64,000 bases of DNA from NCBI GenBank assembly GCA_021229015.1, contig CM037783.1:9371324-9435323 (forward strand). The letters run 5' to 3'. A program made the position numbers and the translations under genes. Shown one piece after another: positions 58,038 through 64,000 of the stretch (positions are counted from its first letter, which is position 1; every line of letters begins with the position of its first letter). The notes under the pieces were generated by a model. It was not told the DNA's origin, made no database searches, and saw only the letters and a list, made by a program, of their open reading frames with translations. Origin of the DNA: Solen grandis. Taxonomy: Eukaryota; Mollusca; Bivalvia; Adapedonta; Solenidae.

Positions 58038-58479
58038 CCATGTTGTTGACTAATATTCATGTCATTTGCCTAATTTAACAGGAGATATCATTTAAACAAA
58101 ACCCCACATTCAATATGCTAGTAATGTCAATCATAATCATGTCAGCTAATTGTTGTTTAGGCCATTATACACTAATTCAAATATCCAGTCATATGTCAAG
58201 AGTGTTGGTTAACCTCTTTGATATGACACACATTGAAATAACGAATAAAAAAAATCAATGAAAGGTCTGATGAGTAACACGTATTATCATATTAAATAGT
58301 AAACTGTTACTAAGTCTCCAAATTAGAGTTGGTAAAACATCTCATCTGATGAGGAGAATAGATATGATTTAGGAATGGGGATTTCAACATATCCTCCCAC
58401 CCATTGACCAAGGCCTTATTTATAACAATGACGTTCTTCGGGGAGCATCTGTCAGTTCTACTGACTTTCTTGTTTGCAA
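58038..58479. other. Non-coding between satellite and SAP-domain gene
   Basis: No repeat border seen. Ends in a possible acceptor 'cttgtttgcaacag|TTACAG'. Confidence 0.4.
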
Positions 58480-58738
58480 CAGTTACAGAAAGACTTGAAA
58501 TGTTGCAGACTTACTGATCTGAAATTTCCAGACAAATTACCTATTCTTAACATAGATGTAAGTGATTCTGATCATGCAGAGCTAGACACCTCTATCAGTG
58601 TAGCTAATGATATAGAAAAAGAAGAACAGGTTTTATCTGATCACAGTTACTTTTGTACAGATGAACAGACTACAGATGCAGAACATACATATTGTGCATC
58701 TTCAGTCTATAATGATGCAAAGCAAGCTTAAACTTTAA
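58480..58738 (+). pseudogene. Acidic N-terminal part of the SAP-domain gene
   Basis: Open from the acceptor 'tttgcaacag' (58479) to TAA 58729-58731. The peptide is acidic: 'KDLKCCRLTDLKFPDKLPIL', 'DVSDSDHAEL', 'DIEKEEQVLSD'. The next open frame starts just downstream in another frame and is likely its continuation after a one-base shift near 58735. Function unknown. Confidence 0.5.
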
Positions 58739-58741
58739 TGA

Positions 58742-60043
58742 ACACCAGCGGAATCTAAAGCTTGCATATCGTGTGACAAAATTCTCAAAGATAAGGTTGA
58801 GGTGACAGATTGGTATCGCATGCAGTGTATTGAAATTGTCAATATTTATGAACAGTGTTGCTCAGCTGCTCCAGGTAGTCTTAAACAGAAACAGTTTACA
58901 GACTTTTACTCTTCATTCAACAGATATATTACTTTAGACACATTTAAAGACCTTTCAAAAAAATTACATTTTTGTGACTTTTCACACCAGATATTAACAT
59001 CAGTCATGTTTATTATTCAGGCAAACCTCTTGTCACAGAAGGCTGAATCTGTGAATGCTGAATGCAGAGAATTAAATGTTTTTCCAGTAACTGATTCACA
59101 GATTTCTCCAGCAGGAAAAGGTAAAATTAGATACATAGGTGGGTATTGTATAGCCAAATGTAGGTTCAGATTTGTCAGATCTATTAAGTCTGCATTATTT
59201 GTACCAGGGATGGAAGATGAAATCAAATGTTTGAAGTCTAAAATTGATTTGTTAGACAATATGGCAGTAAATGCAAGTGAAATTAGATTAATTTCAGTTT
59301 ACACCGATACCTTAGAGGAAACCTCAAGGAAGCAAAACATTCGGGAGAGTTTGACAAATATTTCAGATCCTACATTTGAGTTTTTTGTTTCCTTAGAAGC
59401 AAAAGCCAGGCAGTTACTAACATACAATAACTTAGTTAAGGAATCCAAACATCTGTTCAGATATGTGATAGATACTATAGTATCAGATAGCAACTTATTT
59501 GAGTGCTTCGTACAGAAATGTGTTTCAGGCTCACCTGATGGTGGAAATTGTTCTCTAGATGACACTACTTCTGTTGTACAGGAAGTAGTTAGCTTCCTAT
59601 CACTGACTTGTTCATCTATTCACATTTTGTATGAGAATATGGTCAGACTATTTGTAACTGTAGCCTTTTCACAGTTTAGGACAGATTATTTAAGAGTCAT
59701 GAAGAAAGAGAAAAGGAAAGCTCTGGGGAAGAAGGTTATGGAAAAGAAATCAAATAATCTGGAGCCTTTAACATTTCAGTCAATAGTTTTAGATTCATCC
59801 CAAGGAAAGACTGTGTCTCACTTAAAGTTGAAAACAATGGCCATGGAATGTAGTGGAATGTTGATGAAATTCAAGAAAACTGAACTCTTGCAATTACTGA
59901 AAGCATACCACCTAAAATGTACAACAAAAATGACAAAAGATAAATTGGTTGAATCATTAAAAGACTATCTTATTGCAGAAAATAACTTATGCATGTTAAC
60001 TCCTAATTCATTGATTGCAGAAGAAACCAAAACACCAAAGTGA
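58742..60043 (+). CDS. SAP-domain protein of unknown function
   Basis: Open for 434 codons after TGA 58739-58741, stop TGA 60041-60043. It begins with a Cys pair ('ACISCDKIL'), then 'DWYRMQCIEIVNIYEQCC' and 'YSSFNRYITLDTFKDLSK'. A distinctive 'GKGKIRYIGGYCIAKCRFRF' follows. Later 'TLEETSRKQNIRESLTNISD' precedes long helices, then a Lys-rich stretch ('MKKEKRKALGKKVMEKK'). Near the C-terminus 'FKKTELLQLLKAYHLKC' and 'KDKLVESLKDYL' form a SAP-like helix pair, usually DNA-binding. No transposase or helicase motif is seen. The true start is unresolved, since the 5' part is out of frame. It lies between a PIF1-like helicase and a P-type transposase and is the only one of the three without internal breaks. 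Confidence 0.7.
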   Translation, partial: TPAESKACISCDKILKDKVEVTDWYRMQCIEIVNIYEQCCSAAPGSLKQKQFTDFYSSFNRYITLDTFKDLSKKLHFCDFSHQILTSVMFIIQANLLSQKAESVNAECRELNVFPVTDSQISPAGKGKIRYIGGYCIAKCRFRFVRSIKSALFVPGMEDEIKCLKSKIDLLDNMAVNASEIRLISVYTDTLEETSRKQNIRESLTNISDPTFEFFVSLEAKARQLLTYNNLVKESKHLFRYVIDTIVSDSNLFECFVQKCVSGSPDGGNCSLDDTTSVVQEVVSFLSLTCSSIHILYENMVRLFVTVAFSQFRTDYLRVMKKEKRKALGKKVMEKKSNNLEPLTFQSIVLDSSQGKTVSHLKLKTMAMECSGMLMKFKKTELLQLLKAYHLKCTTKMTKDKLVESLKDYLIAENNLCMLTPNSLIAEETKTPK

Positions 60044-61327
60044 ATGACCTGAAATTCCAAGAGCCAAACATACAGACTGCTCTAAGAATGAGGTCCTGGA
60101 TGTTTAATCAGAACCAGTTCATATGATGCCCTCTGCTAAGCAGTTTACAAAACAGTGTTGTGATATCTTCTGAAGTATGTAATGCTTGTAAAGCCTAGTA
60201 CCAGAATATAGAACTGTGTGCCGATGCTTAACATTTTGAGAGAGAGAGAGAGAGAGAGAGAGCCATCTCTCATCAGAGTACAGCTGAGGCACTTCATATA
60301 TTTATAACATTTATCATTATGTATAGTCATGACATTTAGCCTCTGTGGATTCAAGGCCCATGAGGGTAACTTAGATTTTTTGTGAGGAAGCATTTCTGTC
60401 AGCATGTAATCCAGTATCTCTTTACACTCAAGTTCCTTCATCTGACAGGACATTCATGTATGATTGAAATACTGCAATGATTTTACTATTTATTGTGCAA
60501 CAGGTGTGTAACCGACTTTGAGCTTGTTTAATGTTAAATTTATTATTGTGCATGTCAAAAACATGTATTTCTGATAGCAAAATTTTATTTTGATATATCT
60601 GACAGTCACACAGAATCATTTGTATTGTTTTGTTTAAATGCAGTATTTTTTAAGGTTAATACTATTTATCATTATCCCTAATGAATGACACTTGTGAATC
60701 CTTGCAGACATCATAAAACCAGGTCAGCCTGTATGTAATGCATTTATCAGTGTTATACCCCAGTGGAAAGGTGTTGAGCGACCCAGGAAAACTTGACTTT
60801 AATATTCATGTTATTTCATTATTATTATCAATAGTTTTGCAATTTAATAAGTAAGATGGCTTGACTGATCTATTTTTTAATTATTTCCACTTTTTGACTT
60901 AGTAAGTTTTTTTTTAAAAAAAATCATGATTTCCATTGGTTTAAACTTTATAAATATTTTGCATTATGTATCACATTAGATAACTTGATTGATCTTTTTA
61001 AATGAATTATTTCCTCTTTTGGAAAATTTGGTTGAGATATTTTTTTTTAAAAAATATTGTAAAGGTCATTAATAATAAGAAAAAAAAGGCTTCAGAAAAT
61101 CAAGTCAAGCTTGTTGATTTAAGGACCTTTAATGTATAAACTTGAAAGTTTGTGAATAAAAGTGTTTATCAAGTATGCTTTTGTACAGTTCTGCAATATA
61201 CATATGTTACAAATTACCATTAGTAGTACATGTAAAAATAAATACTTCTCTCCTAGCTATATTATTCTTTAACATGTCTAGGTCAATGGACTCTATCAGA
61301 GTGTAATGACTAATATATTTTTTATTC
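60044..61327. other. Convergent intergenic region
   Basis: Between the 3' ends of the SAP-domain gene (+) and the transposase (-). It contains a (GA)n microsatellite at 60236-60262 and AT-rich DNA. 'aataaa' lies at 61156 and 61238. Confidence 0.6.
60236..60262 (+). repeat. (GA)n microsatellite
   Basis: About 13 GA dinucleotides. A second short (GA)n stands at 63969-63981. Confidence 0.97.
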
Positions 61328-63207
61328 TTATTGTTTCTTCATGATGTTAATGATGGATTGCAAAGGTCGTCTTTGGTCACTGTATGTTTGTGCTTCAGCT
61401 TCACCTGCATTGCTTTTTCTAGATATTGTTGCTTGGCCTAAAATTATGTTATTCATTGTCCTACAGTAGGCCAGGAAACTAGGGTTGTCATTTGCACCAT
61501 TGTGTAAACCCCGCTGTTGGGAGAATAAGTTTTCAATTGCATCGCTGTTTATGCGACCTGCAACAATAGAACCAGAGCTCCTACTGAATTTACCCCTACA
61601 TAGTTCATCAAAACCTAAAAGAAGTGATACAATATCTTCATGTGTTTGATGTGAGAAGATGTGTTTCTCACAGTTTTCAGTAATTTCCCAAGTTTGGAAC
61701 CAAGACAACACAGACCGGTTTAAGACAAGTCTCTGATCTTGGTAATCATGAATAGGTCTTGTGTCCCTGAAATTTCTTACAAGGACAGATGTTTGCTTAA
61801 GAAGTTCAATACTACTAGACAGTGTAGGCCTCTCAGCTAAGGGAAGGGATTCTTGGTATTTTTGCATTAAATGCAACATGTTTTCATCCAGAACATCTTC
61901 AGCAAGACTGTTTCTCATTTTAAGTTGTGGGTTTAGAAAGAAATGGTCATTTGACAATTTGTGATGCACCTTAAATTAATTGTTTGTACAATCCCAATGG
62001 TAGGATTTAAACCAATGTTCCCATATAATGTTTTTTGCCACTGTATTTTAATAGTTTTTTGTGGGTACTTGTATTTCCACTTTTTGATATATTGTTTCTA
62101 ATTTTTTTCATGAGGTGTGAATAGTCCAATTTATATTTTTTTTTATTGTATTCATTGTTTTTGATGTAAGGGCACTTTTAGGTAATAGCATTTTCATAAA
62201 CAGTCTATTATTCTGAGCTCCATCCATGCTAACATATGTCACTATAAAACCAAAACACCCCAAAAGTGTTAAAATTTTGCAAAATGTTAAATACAGTTCA
62301 GCAGGGCTTGTCTGACAGGTGGCAAAATGTGCAACTGGAAATCTAAAACCAGAATCTCCCAGAAATAGGAACTGTAAAGCATGAGTCGCAGTTTTCAGAT
62401 CAATGTTTCCCATGAGTTTTTCCATATTTGCAGTTTCCAAACAACATTCAACAAAACCAATTATTTCAAAATCCTCCCCTTTCTTTTTGAACTGTATATC
62501 TTCTTGAATGGTCATTTCATAAATCAGTAGCCCACCTTCATACCCTTCTTTAGGTAGATTCCTCCTCTCTGCTTCTGTTTTCATCCACCTAAGTAGGTCT
62601 TTAGATACACCAGCATTTTGCTCAATCTTATTTTTATACCTTTGTATTTGTCTTTTTCAAGGAAGGACTATGAAACCACTACTTGCTAGATCTTGATATG
62701 CTCTAGGTGATCGGCAGTAAATTGTCAGACATAGCCTAATGACTTGTTGGTCCCAGCGTCTGGATGTTGATTTTTTGTAGAAGAAATCCAGCTGTGATTT
62801 CAACAATAGTCGCATTTTCTCAGGCAATTTTTGTGTCCCCAACAGCATGTTGTAAAATTTCATTTAAGTCGTCATGATCAGATTGTGTTAAACTTAGTTC
62901 AGATGAGCCAAAATTTATTTCATGTCCTTGGCCTTTTGTTATGCATTCAGTTTCTTCATGGCAATTTTGGCTTATTTGTTGTGTTATTTCTTCTCAGAAA
63001 TCAGTATTCTTGAAAATTATACCCATATACAACTTTGTAAATTTAACCCAGTATTGTTTATTCCTAACTGTTTTTACCGGAAGTTTACCAAAAAATTGCT
63101 GAACAGCTCTTCCTATTTCTTTTCCACTGAATTTACCATCTAACTTTTTCTCAATGTCACTGAGGTAAACTGTGCCATTTTCACACTGAACAATGTTGTC
63201 TTGTAGC
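61328..63207 (-). pseudogene. P-element-type (THAP9-like) transposase, decayed, 5' incomplete
   Basis: Minus strand. P-superfamily transposases use an RNase H fold to cut and paste DNA. In order: an N-terminal block after an acceptor 'tacttaaag|GCTAC' ('DIEKKLDGKFSGKEIGRAVQ'), 'RRWDQQVIRLCL' and 'SPRAYQDLASSGFIVLP' (62660-62760), the RNase H start 'GGLLIYEMTIQEDIQF' (about 62545-62500), 'TYVSMDGAQNNRLF' (second Asp), 'DYSHLMKKIRNNI' (about 62120), 'KMRNSLAEDVL' and the C-terminal 'SDAIENLFSQQRG' with the conserved Glu. Breaks: stops near 63012 and 62820, frameshifts near 62850, 62640, 62120, 62010 and 61970. The usual first catalytic Asp ('DEM') is Tyr ('YEM'). No THAP zinc finger is visible; it could lie in exons beyond 63207. 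Confidence 0.82.
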
Positions 63208-63259
63208 CTTTAAGTAAAATAAAATCCAATATATTAATGTACAACAACAAAAACCCTAA

Positions 63260-63498
63260 CCGTTTACCTCATATAGGCGCATTTTGATGTGACACCCTTA
63301 ATATGTACTATATAAAGTCTGATCTATAGAAAACCAGTTAAAACTTACAAAATTTAATGGTAAAAACCTCATTTCCAATCGACTAAGGAGCAGGGAATGG
63401 CATAAAACCTGATCAGCCTGTGAGTTACTGACAGGCTGATCTGGTTTTTATGCTGTTTGCATAGGTCCTTTCATGGTGTCCTCTATGAGGTAAATGGT
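63260..63498 (+). mobile_element. TTAA-flanked MITE, copy 3
   Basis: Right flank TTAA at 63499-63502, left flank decayed to CTAA (63256-63259). The ends are CCGTTTACCTCATATAGG and, inverted, ACCATTTACCTCATAGAGG. The internal hairpin 'gatcagcctgtgagttactg'/'acaggctgatc' is retained. It lies upstream of the transposase exon, probably in an intron. Confidence 0.88.
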
Positions 63499-63502
63499 TT
63501 AA

Positions 63503-64000
63503 GTATCAGACCAATCATAGCTATATGATATACCTTCACACTGGAAGGTAATCTATTTTTAAGGAAGTTTATCACTCTTAAAGATATTCAAAAATTAAAA
63601 TGAGTTTGAGTGTTTTTTTTTCTCCAAATGTTGGAATTAAATCCTATGGAAAATACACCATTTTTGCTAACATAAGAAACTAAATTTGATTTTCAAGAAA
63701 AAAGAAAAATCAGAGTGGAATGTTGAATGATAAGATTTGCTTTAATAAAAAAACTTGACACCACCATAAGAAAATGGAGAAGGTCACATTTTTGTTTTCA
63801 GGGGATGTGACCCATGAAAACACAATTATGAAAGGGAGATAATAAAAAGAGTCTTCTGTCAATATAGAACTTGTAAATTTGTCACTGAGTGCTTATATTT
63901 TTGAAAATATTTTTTACTTTTTTAATGGCTATGATGGGTCATACCTTAAGATGTAGACATAAGGGGGAAGAGAGAGAGAGATTGTTACCATATGATTATA
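63503..64000. other. Non-coding at window end
   Basis: No exon recognised. If the transposase gene has further 5' exons they lie here or beyond the window. Confidence 0.4.

Overview
Eukaryotic, AT-rich, repeat-dominated DNA, most likely from a bivalve mollusc. This is an inference from three things: several tRNA-derived SINE families of the kind common in bivalves, genes with HEPN (DZIP3-like) and TRADD-like domains of the type expanded in bivalves, and decayed mariner, P-superfamily and LINE copies. Two runs of exactly 100 N (10221-10320 and 32403-32502) are scaffold gaps, so spacing across them is not reliable. There are no operons or prokaryotic signals; all real coding sequence is in exons with GT/AG borders.

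Layout. 0.3-1.6 kb holds a complete but dead mariner element. From 29.4 kb down to about 10.1 kb on the minus strand runs one well supported multi-exon gene: an N-terminal HEPN domain with an RX4H motif, a short linker exon, then a TRADD-like domain, all joined by phase-1 introns, one of them 16.4 kb long and packed with repeats. Further minus-strand exons at 8.5-8.8, 4.6-5.0 and 3.9-4.0 kb look like a second, related gene just downstream. Within the big intron, 14-24 kb is a dense nest of repeats: SINEs, hairpins, a fold-back element, and two sets of paralogous blocks that give an empty-site/filled-site comparison for one SINE.

From 31 to 55 kb there is no gene I can name. The segment 39.67-48.39 kb is bounded by 38-bp inverted repeats starting CACTG and contains minus-strand exon-like pieces, SINEs and a 72-bp minisatellite. 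Minisatellites of 46, 58, 65, 72 and 168 bp occur at 33.0, 50.9, 54.9, 43.6 and 57.2 kb.

The last 8 kb is the most interesting part: a broken PIF1-like helicase (+), a 168-bp satellite with dimeric higher-order structure, a largely open SAP-domain protein of unknown function (+), and a convergent, decayed P-element-type transposase (-) whose 5' exons may lie beyond the window. These three genes may be the cargo of one large P-superfamily element or may be neighbours by chance; that cannot be settled from one copy.
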